Made by a program: the position numbers and the translations under genes. A DNA stretch of 64,000 bases from WHSP01 sp964424945 (GTDB taxonomy: Bacteria; Gemmatimonadota; Gemmatimonadetes; Longimicrobiales; Longimicrobiaceae): assembly GCA_964424945.1 (NCBI GenBank), contig CAYRLB010000002.1:1-64000 (forward strand), written 5' to 3'. Each line of letters begins with the position of its first letter. Position 1 is the stretch's first letter. The notes under the pieces are model-generated. The model had not been told where the DNA came from and searched no databases. It saw nothing but the letters and a program-made list of their open reading frames with translations. Below, piece by piece: positions 26,273-35,010 of the stretch.

Positions 26273-29200
26273 TCATAGAGAGATCCCCCCGGCCGCGCCG
26301 GACCCACTTCCCCGCATGGCATTCCCCGCCGCCGACAACATCCCGTCGAACGCGGTTTCGGTCTCACGCAGCGCCTGCTCGAGCGAGACCTTCAGCTCGT
26401 CGAGTTTGTCGAGGATCGGCTGAAGAATGACGCGTAGATCGACCTCACCGAGAACTCCATCGACGGCTTCCCAGGCGGCGTCGAGGGGTGGGCCGAGGGT
26501 CTGCCGGGGATCGACGGCGGCTACGAGCGCGGTCGCGGCATCGAAGGTGTTCTGCAGCTCTGCCAGCACGATCGAGGGACGGGTCTGCTGAACGACTTCC
26601 TCCACACTCCGGTGAAGTTCGTCGAGCTCCACGAAAAGCCGCCGGATGTCGAGCGCTTCCGCAATCCCCCGGATGTCCTCCAGCGCATCATCGATATCGG
26701 CGGCGAGGAAATCGACGCGGATCCCCGTCGCGACGTCGCGCACCTGGTCGAGCATCGCAGCGACCTGCTGAAGGTCACCGCTGATATCGACGCCCTCCAC
26801 GAGGGTGAGCACGCTCTCGTACGTCTCGTCGAGCTCGGCTGCGATGTCCTGCGGTCGGATGGGGATCAGCCGGTCCTTCACCGCCTGGAAGCGGATGTCC
26901 AGCTCCTCCAGGAAGCGCGTTGGATCGGCCAGTCGCATCACTCGCTTGAACTCCTCCGGGTCGAGCAGCGCCCGCGCGTACGGCGGGAGCATCGACAGGA
27001 CGCGCTCGAGCATCTCATCGTAAAGCGGCTCGAGGTCCGGCATCTCGAGGTTCTCCCTTAGCCCTTCCAGCGCGCTGAGCAGCGCTTCGTACGTCTCGAT
27101 GAACTCGCCGAGCTGCCTCTGCGGATCGAGAAACTCGATCAGGGCTACACGCGCCGGCTCCCCCGACTCCGCCACGGTGTTCCTCAGGTCGAAGTACGCT
27201 CCCTTCAACTGGGTGAAGCGCACGGAGAGCTGGAGGGAGCGCGCGGCACCGAGGATCTGGTCGATTTCCTGCTGCAGCTCAGCCGTGAAGCGGGTCGGAT
27301 GGAGCCGATCGAGCAGCGCGAGCGGAGCCTGGAAGGCTTCGAAGAGGGTGTCGATCGTCTCTTCCTGGATGTTCTCGAGGAAGCCCAGCAGCGGCGCCGA
27401 AAGCTCGGCCGCAGGCGCGAAAAGAACCGTCGGACTGAAGCGGTCCAGTTCGGTCTCCAGCCGGGCGAACTCCGTGGCCAGCGGTTCGAGGAATCCGGAG
27501 GGGCGGATATCCGCGAGCCGCGTCTTCACCTCTTCAATGGCGGCCGTGATCTCATCGGTCCACCCGGTCAGATCGAGCTCGTTCAGCGCACCCTTGAAGG
27601 TGTCGAGCTGCGCGTTCAGCGGGGCGAGGACCTCGGACCCCTGAAGCTGGTCGAAGGCGCCGAGAAGCTCCTGCTGTGCGTTTGCGACGGGCTGGAGCAA
27701 CGTCGAAGGCTTGAGCTCGGCGAGCGGTTCGACGAGATGCTCCGCGTGCAGCTCGTCGAGAGGGCCGAGGAGGGTCGCCACATCGAGCTGTCCCATCGCG
27801 GCATGGATCGTGTCGAAGGCGGCGAAGAGCGCCTCCAGCAGCTGCGATGGCGAGAGCTGATCGATGAGCCCGAGGGCGTCTGTGTAGCGGCGCTGAAGCT
27901 CGGCGATCCCCTCCTCGGGGACTTTGCGGATTTCGACGAAGGCGTCTTCGAGCGGCTTCGCAATCTCACTCGTGAAGTCGATCGCTACGATCACCTCGAG
28001 TGCGGTAGCCAGCGCCTCCCGCAGAAGGTCGTTGAGCGAACTCGGGTCGATGCCGCGCAGCTTCTCAGCATTCGCGTTCAACTCCTCGACGACCGGATCC
28101 ACCAGCGCCGAAAAATCGACGGGAACCAGTGCGTCGAGGATGCCTCGCACCTGGTTCTGGAGCTGCTCCACGAGCGACGGGACGTCCAGACCCTCGAGGA
28201 ACGCGGTGAACTCCTCGATCGCGTCCACCGCGGTTCCGGTCACCTCGGTGAGCTGCCCCTCAACGGTGCCAAGCAGGCCATTGACCTGACCGAGGAAGCC
28301 GTCGATCGCGCTCTGGAAGTCGGCCAGGGATCCGGCGACGCTGGGCGCGTCGGGGTTTGCAGGGTCTCCGCCGATCGCGAAGGTCGCGGAGTTCAGAACA
28401 GCCCGGATATCCGCTTCGACATGAAAGTTGAAGCTTCCATCGTCCTGAAACTCCCCGACACCCCCGGCCACATCCCGGAAGCGCGCGGCAAGATCATCGA
28501 AGAAGGCCTGGATCTGTGCGAGCAGCCCGGCAACCCCGGCCTGCAGATCGTTCACCAGACCCTGAACCATCTCGAGCTGCTCGCGCAGCGGGCCGGCTAC
28601 GCCGTTCAGATCGACCCCGTCGATCGCACCCCGGAGACTCTCGAAGAAGCCGAGTATCTCCGTACGCACCACGCTCAGGTCGATCCCCTCGATGGTAGCG
28701 TCCAGCCTGTCGAAGAGCGCGTTGAAGGGGTCGTCGATGCGCTGTGATTCTGTGACCTGTACAGCGAGGGCGGTCTCGAGCTGCTCGCGAAGATACCGCT
28801 CGAGCGCGCCGGGCTGAAAGACAGGCGCTCTGGTCACTCTTCGGATCGCTCCGAGAACCGGGCGCAGCTCCTTCTTGAGCTCCTGCATGGTGTCGGCGGC
28901 GGCAACGGCGGCGTCGCGCAACTCGGCATACGTACCATTCGCCGCGGTCTGGACATCGCCATATGCTGCACGCGCTGCAGCGATCGCGCTCTCAGTGGCG
29001 ACGATCCTGTCGTTGGACACCGCGCCATCCATGAGCCCATCGACTGCCCCGATCATCCTCTGAACGCCCGGGAAGCCGAAAACCTCGAGCACGCTCTCCA
29101 GTGCCTTCCGAATGACTTCCACGAGAATCGACGCGGGGTCCGGCGCGTCCTGAGCCTCCTCGATCAGCGGCAGCAGAACGTCCCGCATCTCGACGAGCGA

Positions 29201-29704
29201 CTGTGCCCACGCACGGATCTGGGCAGCCTCCGGCCCCTCGATGCTGCCGAGGATCTCGAGGATCTGATCGAGGAGCGTTGCAGCGATGGCTGTCGGATCG
29301 GGGGGAACGCCTTCCGTGACGCTTCGGATCGTCGCGATCGTCGCTGGAAGCTGCTGCAGAAGATCGCCGCCAAACCCGCTCTGGGCCTCGCCGAGTCGCT
29401 GAACGAAGCTGTCGAGCGCGGCCGTCGGCGAGGCCTGGATCTCCCCTGTGAGCTGAGCGAAGGCGCCGGTGATGGAGGTTATCGATCCGGCGGTATCCAT
29501 CCGGAGGATGCCTTCCATCTGACCCCGGAGTGCGGCCTCGAAGTCCTGAACACGCTGAACGGGCGAGTCGCCGGCGAGTGAAGAGGCACCCGCCAACCCG
29601 CTGCCGACGGCGCCGTCGACACCGGGCTCGCCCAGAATCCCGCCGACGCCGGCGAGCGCCGACTCGAGGGTCTTCAGATTCAGCTGGAGTGTTCCGTCGG
29701 GCAT
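26273..29704 (-). CDS. Tape measure protein
   Basis: 1143 residues, almost entirely alpha-helical with a loose repeat of about 40-60 residues ('LLQPVANAQQELLGAFDQL', 'LAPLNAQLDTFKGALNEL', 'LEPLATEFARLETELDRF'). It has no catalytic motif, signal or clear membrane span. Length, helicity and position after the tube, chaperone and hub genes fit a tape measure that sets the tube length; at roughly 0.15 nm per residue it would predict a long particle. The name rests on composition and order, since tape measures share little sequence. Confidence 0.75.
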   Translation of the reverse strand: MPDGTLQLNLKTLESALAGVGGILGEPGVDGAVGSGLAGASSLAGDSPVQRVQDFEAALRGQMEGILRMDTAGSITSITGAFAQLTGEIQASPTAALDSFVQRLGEAQSGFGGDLLQQLPATIATIRSVTEGVPPDPTAIAATLLDQILEILGSIEGPEAAQIRAWAQSLVEMRDVLLPLIEEAQDAPDPASILVEVIRKALESVLEVFGFPGVQRMIGAVDGLMDGAVSNDRIVATESAIAAARAAYGDVQTAANGTYAELRDAAVAAADTMQELKKELRPVLGAIRRVTRAPVFQPGALERYLREQLETALAVQVTESQRIDDPFNALFDRLDATIEGIDLSVVRTEILGFFESLRGAIDGVDLNGVAGPLREQLEMVQGLVNDLQAGVAGLLAQIQAFFDDLAARFRDVAGGVGEFQDDGSFNFHVEADIRAVLNSATFAIGGDPANPDAPSVAGSLADFQSAIDGFLGQVNGLLGTVEGQLTEVTGTAVDAIEEFTAFLEGLDVPSLVEQLQNQVRGILDALVPVDFSALVDPVVEELNANAEKLRGIDPSSLNDLLREALATALEVIVAIDFTSEIAKPLEDAFVEIRKVPEEGIAELQRRYTDALGLIDQLSPSQLLEALFAAFDTIHAAMGQLDVATLLGPLDELHAEHLVEPLAELKPSTLLQPVANAQQELLGAFDQLQGSEVLAPLNAQLDTFKGALNELDLTGWTDEITAAIEEVKTRLADIRPSGFLEPLATEFARLETELDRFSPTVLFAPAAELSAPLLGFLENIQEETIDTLFEAFQAPLALLDRLHPTRFTAELQQEIDQILGAARSLQLSVRFTQLKGAYFDLRNTVAESGEPARVALIEFLDPQRQLGEFIETYEALLSALEGLRENLEMPDLEPLYDEMLERVLSMLPPYARALLDPEEFKRVMRLADPTRFLEELDIRFQAVKDRLIPIRPQDIAAELDETYESVLTLVEGVDISGDLQQVAAMLDQVRDVATGIRVDFLAADIDDALEDIRGIAEALDIRRLFVELDELHRSVEEVVQQTRPSIVLAELQNTFDAATALVAAVDPRQTLGPPLDAAWEAVDGVLGEVDLRVILQPILDKLDELKVSLEQALRETETAFDGMLSAAGNAMRGSGSGAAGGISL

Positions 29705-29716
29705 TGTCTCAGGCGC

Positions 29717-30319
29717 TCACGGTTCGTCGCTGCCGAGAAGGGTGCGCAGTGGGCCGAGCGCGCTCTCGAGCTCGGAGATCGTGCCGGCGACACCATCGAG
29801 CGCACTGCTCAGTTCAGCGGTGGGATCCCCGATGTCGGGAACGCTGCCCAGCGCGGAGATCGCCCCCAGCGCCCCGGTTACCGTATCCAGGAAGTCCCCC
29901 GCCTGGTCGAGCAGCCCCGCGTCGAGCCCGCCGAGCGGATCAGGGGGCGGCGGCGGCGGCGGGCTCTCCCGCACGACGATGTGATAGGCAAGCTCGTCAG
30001 GCCGCTCGGCGCTCTCCTCGAAGTTGAGCTGCTCGATGACGACGTACTGCACTTCGGTGGCGGTCAGGATGTCCGCCACGAAGGTGACGGGCTCCCCGGC
30101 CCTGAACTGCTCGCGGACGCTCTCCAGAAAGTCGCTCCGGACTTCGTCACCCTGCAGACTGCCATGGATCGACAGCCGCATCGGGGCCGCATTGAGATCC
30201 TGGAAGATCGACCCGACGCGGCCGGGCACGGCGAACTCGACGAAGCTCCGCTCCTCGTGGGCAACGATCCCTGAAATGCGGGGAATCTCCCAGCCGCCTA
30301 GCATCGGCTTGACGATCAT
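29717..30319 (-). CDS. Hub/adaptor protein (tail-tube linker, Afp7-like by position)
   Basis: 200 residues. The N-terminal 115 residues (for example 'GRVGSIFQDLNAAPMRLSIHGSL' and 'QYVVIEQLNFEESAERPDELAYHIVVRE') resemble the N-terminal domain of phage DNA-circularisation/gp43-like tail proteins and of adaptors that sit between tube and spike. A proline run (PPPPPPP, about 118) joins this to a low-complexity helical tail. No LysM motif is evident, unlike classical Afp7. Its start codon overlaps the stop of the preceding gene (ATGA), so translation is coupled. Confidence 0.55.
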   Translation of the reverse strand: MIVKPMLGGWEIPRISGIVAHEERSFVEFAVPGRVGSIFQDLNAAPMRLSIHGSLQGDEVRSDFLESVREQFRAGEPVTFVADILTATEVQYVVIEQLNFEESAERPDELAYHIVVRESPPPPPPPDPLGGLDAGLLDQAGDFLDTVTGALGAISALGSVPDIGDPTAELSSALDGVAGTISELESALGPLRTLLGSDEP

Positions 30320-31248
30320 GTGAGATCGACCCCGTGCCGGCGCGCCTGCTCCATCAGCACATCATTGACGAGGGTCGCGATGGTCGAGGCGTCGGGAAGG
30401 GGCGCAGCCGCTGCGGAGGAGGACGCCCGGGCGGCCGGGTGGGGCTTTGCGGTCGAAGCCGCTGAACCCGAGCCCTCGGAGATTCTGCCGGTTGCCGGCG
30501 CGACCTCAGCAGCNNNNNNNNNNNNNNNNNNNNNNNNNNNNNNNNNNNNNNNNNNNNNNNNNNNNNNNNNNNNNNNNNNNNNNNNNNNNNNNNNNNNNNN
30601 NNNNNNNNNNNNNGGGCCCGCGGCTCCGTCGCCTCCCGATGCGCGCTGCAGCCCCTCCAGCGCAGCGGACGCAGCCGCGCCGAGGGTGCTCGCGGCAGCA
30701 GGCAGACTTCCGGTGCCGGAGGAAGAGGTCTGCTGGAATGCGCCTCTCCGGCGGGCCGGGTCGAGCGGAAGGGGAACCGCTGCATCGCCCGCAAGCGCCG
30801 CCGCCCCCTTCCCGAGCGATGACGCATCTCTGCCCATCTCCTTCCGGGATCGACCGCCGTCCGAACTCCCCTCCCCCAGCGCGCGGATCGCCCTGCCTCG
30901 CTGAAGCGCGGCTCCGATCAGATCCGAGCCCGTCGCAAACCGATTCGTCTTCGCGGTCGCCGCACTGCTTCCGCCCTGCATCTGCCCGGCTGCAGGGCGT
31001 GCGCGCTTCGTCCGAGTCCCGTCCTCGCTCGCCTCGGCGGGACGAGCCGCCCTTTCCGCCGCACCCGCAAGCCCGCTGAGCGGGGCGGCATCGAGCATGG
31101 AAACGTCCGGGGCAATCCGCTCCAGAATCGTCTCTGCCGCGAGGGCGTTAGTAAACGCGCCCGGCCGCGCACGCAGCGCCCGCTCCATGGCGCGCAGGGC
31201 GAGCACCGGTGCCCGCCACGCCTCAGCCTCGTTCGCGGCCCGGCTCAC
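30316..31248 (-). CDS. Ala-rich CIS protein interrupted by an assembly gap
   Basis: The frame stays open across 100 N, which happen to keep phase, but the true length is unknown. The visible parts are Ala/Gly/Ser-rich and low in complexity apart from the ends: an N-terminal 'ALRAMERALRARPGAFTN' helix and a C-terminal helix ending LVNDVLMEQARRHGVDLT. Start is GTG, overlapping the chaperone-like gene's stop (GTGA), and its frame is -1 to that gene. By position it could be the second part of a tail assembly chaperone pair (G/T type). No function can be named. Confidence 0.5.
   Translation of the reverse strand: MSRAANEAEAWRAPVLALRAMERALRARPGAFTNALAAETILERIAPDVSMLDAAPLSGLAGAAERAARPAEASEDGTRTKRARPAAGQMQGGSSAATAKTNRFATGSDLIGAALQRGRAIRALGEGSSDGGRSRKEMGRDASSLGKGAAALAGDAAVPLPLDPARRRGAFQQTSSSGTGSLPAAASTLGAAASAALEGLQRASGGDGAAGXXXXXXXXXXXXXXXXXXXXXXXXXXXXXXXXXXAAEVAPATGRISEGSGSAASTAKPHPAARASSSAAAAPLPDASTIATLVNDVLMEQARRHGVDLT
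30514..30613. other. Assembly gap (100 N)
   Basis: Exactly 100 unknown bases inside the Ala-rich CIS gene. This is the usual placeholder length for a gap of unknown size. The surrounding GC-rich low-complexity code probably caused the break. Confidence 0.98.
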
Positions 31249-31715
31249 GCCGCCCCCTTCCGGGAGAGCATCTGGAGGTGAAGCAGGACCTGACCGAGCG
31301 TCAGTTCACTGACCTGCTGGGGTGTCCACCCGTACTCCTCGGCGAGAACGAATGCCGCCTTCGCGAGCGGCGCCTCCATCGCCGCCCCGACCTCTTCCTC
31401 CGTCAGCGAGATCCCGCTTACCCGGTTCACCTCTTCGAGAAGGAAGTGGAGCAGCCCCACATGCATCCCGGCAACCTGAGGGACCGTCATCTCCGGATCG
31501 ACGAGCGCGCGCTGCACCATGAAGGCGGCCATCAGGCCGTCGCTCTCCTTGGCCGCGCGCGTGATGAGCTGCAGGTCATGCACAGTGAGCGGGCGGAGCC
31601 GGACGACCCGGTCACCCTCGGCCTCCTGCTGCCGGCCCGGCAGCAGGACGCCAGGCGGAACGACTACCTCATAGGTCAGATCGCTCCCTGCGAGGAGCTC
31701 TTCAGCCGTCAGCAT
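31245..31715 (-). CDS. Tail-assembly-chaperone-like protein
   Basis: 156 residues, soluble, acidic, helical. It has 'RLRPLTVHDLQLITRAAKE' (about 40-60) and ends with 'EEYGWTPQQVSELTLGQVLLHLQML'. The pattern and its place directly after the tube gene are those of phage tail assembly chaperones, which coat the tape measure during tube growth. The ATG at 31715 shares a base with the tube gene's stop (TGATG), so I prefer it to the GTG one codon upstream. The 3' end contains a run of five G just before the stop, next to an overlapping -1 frame gene. Confidence 0.55.
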   Translation of the reverse strand: MLTAEELLAGSDLTYEVVVPPGVLLPGRQQEAEGDRVVRLRPLTVHDLQLITRAAKESDGLMAAFMVQRALVDPEMTVPQVAGMHVGLLHFLLEEVNRVSGISLTEEEVGAAMEAPLAKAAFVLAEEYGWTPQQVSELTLGQVLLHLQMLSRKGAA

Positions 31716-32209
31716 CACGCCTCGTCGGTGACGGTCATGTAGAGCGCCTGGAAGTTGATCTGCTCCAGAAGGAAGTCGTCTTCGGGCAGGGCGTACGACC
31801 AGTTCTCCAGCTTGACGTCATAGAGCGTGATCGTGTTCCGGACGCCGGGGAGAACGGGGTCCTGCACGAGCAGCGTGATGTTGAAGGCGGGCTGAACCCA
31901 GCTCGTGGCCGGGCGACCATTCGCCGCCTCGCCGAGCAGGAGCCGCAGCATCGCGCCATTGACGAGCGCACGTCCGATCGTTCCCCGGATGTGGATGTTG
32001 CCCGGCCGCAGCTCGGTCGCATACCGCTGCCCGATCTCGTGGAACGCCTTCACATCAGCACGCACCTCAACCCGGACGTCCTGAACCCGACCGACACTCA
32101 CCATCTCATACTCGGAGATGACGGCCTGCGCGGCCTCCCCCTCACCTCCCGTCGGGGTGGACAGCGTGATCGAGCCGTCCGCTCCCGTGAACACATTCGA
32201 GTTCGCCAT
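31715..32209 (-). CDS. Inner tube protein (gp19/Hcp-like)
   Basis: 164 residues, beta-rich. It opens MANSNVFTGADGSITL and closes with 'NTITLYDVKLENWSYALPEDDFLLEQINFQALYMTV', the typical C-terminal strand pattern of contractile tail tube proteins. It should stack as hexamers inside the sheath. AAGGGAG 6-7 bases before the ATG supports the start. Only one tube gene is present in the window, whereas Afp/PVC loci usually have two or more. The 224 bases between this gene and the sheath gene hold no gene, only an inverted GTCCGG/CCGGAC pair near 32310-32331. Confidence 0.82.
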   Translation of the reverse strand: MANSNVFTGADGSITLSTPTGGEGEAAQAVISEYEMVSVGRVQDVRVEVRADVKAFHEIGQRYATELRPGNIHIRGTIGRALVNGAMLRLLLGEAANGRPATSWVQPAFNITLLVQDPVLPGVRNTITLYDVKLENWSYALPEDDFLLEQINFQALYMTVTDEA

Positions 32210-32433
32210 TGTATCGCTCCCTTATGAGCCCGCTTGTGTCGGGCGTTCAGTTGAAGGTCGATGGTAGAGACCGTGCGCTTCGAACATCCGCAGGCTCGCG
32301 ACGGGTGACGTCCGGACGACGACAACCGGACCGGCTGCTACAGGAATCCGTCCACGCCCGCCCTCGCCAGCCCGCGCTGAGATCCGGCCACCTGGGCGCG
32401 GCAGTCCGCCACTGCAGTCGCCCGCCATCGTCG

Positions 32434-33507
32434 TCAGGCCAGGACCATGGTGACCGCCACGAAGTCGATGCTGAAGGTCGGCTGCAGGACGCAGTTGACC
32501 ATCGCCCGGCCCGCGATCTCGTCCTGGCGCGTGGCCGTGACCTCGACGGTGTAGCTGGTGAGCTGTTCGTCGAGCACCATCGTCGTGAGGAAGCCCTCCA
32601 TCGCACCCTGGAGCGCCTTGCGGACGCGCTGGTTGTTGAGCTTCCCGACGAACTGGTCCCCGATGCCGCGAAGCCCCGCCTTGGCGAAGTCGGTGATCCG
32701 ACGGGTCGTGATCTGCCGGAAGGCTCCATCTTCGGTGGTGATCCCCCGGACGACGCGCACGCCCTGACGCTGCTCCAGTACGCACACCCCGGCGTTCAGC
32801 AGCTGTACGGTCTGTCCATAGGAGAAGCGCTGCGAAAGCCGGGTGACGCCGGGCAGGATCTTGTTCGTGGGGCTGGTCTGCGGCGAAAGGGTGCTCAGCA
32901 GCCCCGCCACAGCCGCTGCGGCGTAGGTACCCGGAAGGTCGACGGGCTCGCCGGCCGCTGCGTCGAACGTCTGGATCCCCGGCGCGACGAGGATCATCCG
33001 GTCATTCGCGACGACCTGTTCGATGATGTCCGCAGGGGTGTCGGCATCGGTTCCGATTACGGCCATCACGTCGCGGCCGGAGTTCTCTGCGGTCTCAAGG
33101 ACGCTCCCGAGCGACGTCAGCGCGTCATCGGTCGAAAGCTCGGGCGCGATGAGAATATTGACGTCGTCCTTGATCAGCTCCTCGAACGCGGTGGTGTAAT
33201 CCGCGACGGTTGCACTGCCCGGAAGCGCACGCGCGTACACGATGCGCGCGCCATTCCGGTAGGCGAGTTCGGCTCCTCGATTCAGGTTGAGTGTGCCTTC
33301 CTCGAAGGCGTCGTACGCCCCGAACTCGGCGCGGGAGGTGGCATAGTCGGAGAGAACGTGTGTCTCATCGTCCAGCCCGGTCGCTGCCGTTCCCACGATG
33401 CCGATATTGCCCGTGGAAATCGCCGATGCCCCGATCAACCCTTCCGCTGACACGCGGATGTAGGTGCTCGGGATCACGAGCTCGGAGAGCGTAAAAGTCT
33501 CTGCCAT
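32434..33507 (-). CDS. Contractile tail sheath protein
   Basis: 357 residues. The start (TFTLSELVIPSTYIRVSAEG, then a GIVGTA strand) and the C-terminal sheath domain ('RRITDFAKAGLRGIGDQFVGKLNNQRVRKALQGAMEGFLTTM', then 'IAGRAMVNCVLQPTFSIDFVAVTM') are clear sheath-family features. The compact length resembles Afp/PVC sheaths more than long phage sheaths. AGGAG 9 bases before the ATG fixes the start. It is the only sheath gene here, so a single-sheath particle is expected. Confidence 0.92.
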   Translation of the reverse strand: MAETFTLSELVIPSTYIRVSAEGLIGASAISTGNIGIVGTAATGLDDETHVLSDYATSRAEFGAYDAFEEGTLNLNRGAELAYRNGARIVYARALPGSATVADYTTAFEELIKDDVNILIAPELSTDDALTSLGSVLETAENSGRDVMAVIGTDADTPADIIEQVVANDRMILVAPGIQTFDAAAGEPVDLPGTYAAAAVAGLLSTLSPQTSPTNKILPGVTRLSQRFSYGQTVQLLNAGVCVLEQRQGVRVVRGITTEDGAFRQITTRRITDFAKAGLRGIGDQFVGKLNNQRVRKALQGAMEGFLTTMVLDEQLTSYTVEVTATRQDEIAGRAMVNCVLQPTFSIDFVAVTMVLA

Positions 33508-33588
33508 CGTCGTGTTCTCCTCTGGAAGGGAAGCGCCCCCCGTCAGCCCGGGCCTCCGCCGGGCGGGGTGCCACGGACCGGCCGTGTC

Positions 33589-34680
33589 CTAGAGCGCGAT
33601 CAGCTCGATGTGATGAAATGAGGCCTGCGAATTTGCCCGGCAGTAGAACCCGACCCGCCCGGGCTCCGTAAGCGACGAGTCCCTTCCCTCAAGAACTCTC
33701 AACCCGTCCACGAGAACCCGGAACTCCTCCCCTTGCGCCGTCAGCCGAACGGTATGAACGGCCCCGGGTTCGTAGCCACCGGTCAGATCGAGGGCCGGAT
33801 CATCCAGCGGTGCGAACACACCGCCCACTTTCTTTGACAGCATCCGGTACGACGCACGGGCACTGAGCTGAAGGAGGTAGAAGTCGTCTGGCGACAGATA
33901 GCGGAAGACGAGCCCGATCTCGTCCTGCCCCTCTGAGCGCAGCTCGGCGCCGAGCATGAAGTCCCTCACCGCCGGGAGGTCCCCTGCGCTCCGAAGGATC
34001 AGATAGGTCCCCGGCTTCTCCGCGCCGACACCATCGACCCCGCCCCTGATCGAGGAGGTCTGCTGTACCAGCGCTTCCGCGGCGTCATGGCTCCATTCGG
34101 AAGGACCTCCCTCGCCCGCTCCGACATCGTCGACAACCTCGAAGCGGTCGAGGGGATCCTCACTGAAGTCCGACCGGAAGAGCAGCTGTCCTCCCTCCGC
34201 TGTGCTCCCCATCTCCAGGTGGAGGGGCACACTTTCGATGACGCCCTCCGCCTCGGAGGGGAGCCGCAGATATTCGTAGAGGACATCGAACTCCAGCTCT
34301 CGCTCCGAGATCTGGCTCTCCCCCTCGCCCCGCACGCCCGCCGCCCCTCGATCGGCGAGAGAAAGCCTCAGGATGCCGCTCCCGCGCAGCTCCGCCTGGC
34401 TGGCGCCGAGCAGTGCACCCGCGACCGCCTCCGCCGCCGTCTCGGCCCCGTCGAATTCCGCCGCGCGCGCGCTCACGAAGAGGCGCGCAGCAAGCCGCCG
34501 CCCATGTATCTCCCCGGTCGGCGTCGCATGATGACCGACGAAGCCGCCCAGACCGGTTGGGGTGACTCGCCGCGGGATCACCCGCAGCCGAGGGCTCATC
34601 CCCGGGTCACCACCAGGCGGGAGCAGCGCCGTCACAGCGCTGGTGAGACCGCTGATCGCTTCCTGCGTTATGGGGTCCAC
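33589..34680 (-). CDS. Tail-terminator-like domain fused to a lectin-like domain
   Basis: 363 residues. The first 150 ('AARLFVSARAAEFDGAETAAEAVAGALLG' ... 'ERELEFDVLYEYLRLPSEAEGVI') look like the cap/terminator protein found next to sheath genes in CIS loci (Afp16-like by position). After residue about 165 the protein becomes a beta-sandwich resembling LamG or 3-keto-disaccharide-hydrolase domains ('IGLVFRYLSPDDFYLLQLSA', 'EFRVLVDGLRVLEG', 'GRVGFYCRANSQASFHHIEL'). Such domains bind sugars. The fusion would put a carbohydrate-binding module at the non-baseplate end of the particle. Both halves are assigned by pattern only. Confidence 0.6.
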   Translation of the reverse strand: MDPITQEAISGLTSAVTALLPPGGDPGMSPRLRVIPRRVTPTGLGGFVGHHATPTGEIHGRRLAARLFVSARAAEFDGAETAAEAVAGALLGASQAELRGSGILRLSLADRGAAGVRGEGESQISERELEFDVLYEYLRLPSEAEGVIESVPLHLEMGSTAEGGQLLFRSDFSEDPLDRFEVVDDVGAGEGGPSEWSHDAAEALVQQTSSIRGGVDGVGAEKPGTYLILRSAGDLPAVRDFMLGAELRSEGQDEIGLVFRYLSPDDFYLLQLSARASYRMLSKKVGGVFAPLDDPALDLTGGYEPGAVHTVRLTAQGEEFRVLVDGLRVLEGRDSSLTEPGRVGFYCRANSQASFHHIELIAL

Positions 34681-34692
34681 TGTCCGGTCCTC

Positions 34693-34890
34693 TCAGTTCG
34701 CCAGACTGCTCTTCTTCGTCATCGAGGCGAGAATGCCCGCAATGGAGACAAAATCCCCGAAATAGACCCGCTTCCCCGAGGCGACGTGAACCACTTCTCC
34801 ACGCCATTCATCACTCTGCTTCCCGCTTCCGGTCTCCTCGGACCAGACCCGGACGATGAAGGTGTGGTTGCGGCAGCCATCTTTCGGCAT
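34693..34890 (-). CDS. Small conserved CIS-associated protein
   Basis: 65 residues from ATG 34890, which has GGAGGG 6 bases upstream; the GTG 24 bases further up would add eight residues without a ribosome-binding site. The core is FIVRVWSEE, then EWRGEVVHVASGKRVYF and a short final helix. Similar small 'RVW...EWRGxVxHVxSG' proteins are seen in many bacteria, often near tail-like genes, but I know no function. It is the first gene of the CIS structural operon. Confidence 0.6.
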   Translation of the reverse strand: MPKDGCRNHTFIVRVWSEETGSGKQSDEWRGEVVHVASGKRVYFGDFVSIAGILASMTKKSSLAN

Positions 34891-34946
34891 CGAACGCCCT
34901 CCGGGCTTCCGCACGCCCCACCCGGCCGAATGGACGAATGAAGAAA

Positions 34947-34971
34947 GGGCCGCAGCGGATGTCTGCGGCCC
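34947..34971 (-). terminator. Hairpin between regulator and CIS operon
   Basis: A 9-bp perfect stem (GGGCCGCAG with CTGCGGCCC) and a 7-base loop, followed on the minus strand by TTTCTT. It lies between the SARP-like gene and the first CIS gene. With only about 55 bases left before the next start and no clear promoter there, it may act as a partial terminator that limits readthrough. Confidence 0.65.
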
Positions 34972-35010
34972 ATCATAATCGGGGGGCGTCTCAGGAGCGT
35001 CTCCACATCG

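Noticed and set aside
27299..28747. Plus-strand open frame of 482 codons, Glu/Arg-rich
   Set aside because: Antisense to the tape measure gene; its composition is the complement of Leu/Ala/Asp-rich helices.
4308..34890. Interpretation of the tail-like locus as a prophage
   Set aside because: No capsid, portal, terminase, integrase, lysis or replication genes are seen, and large accessory proteins replace phage genes.
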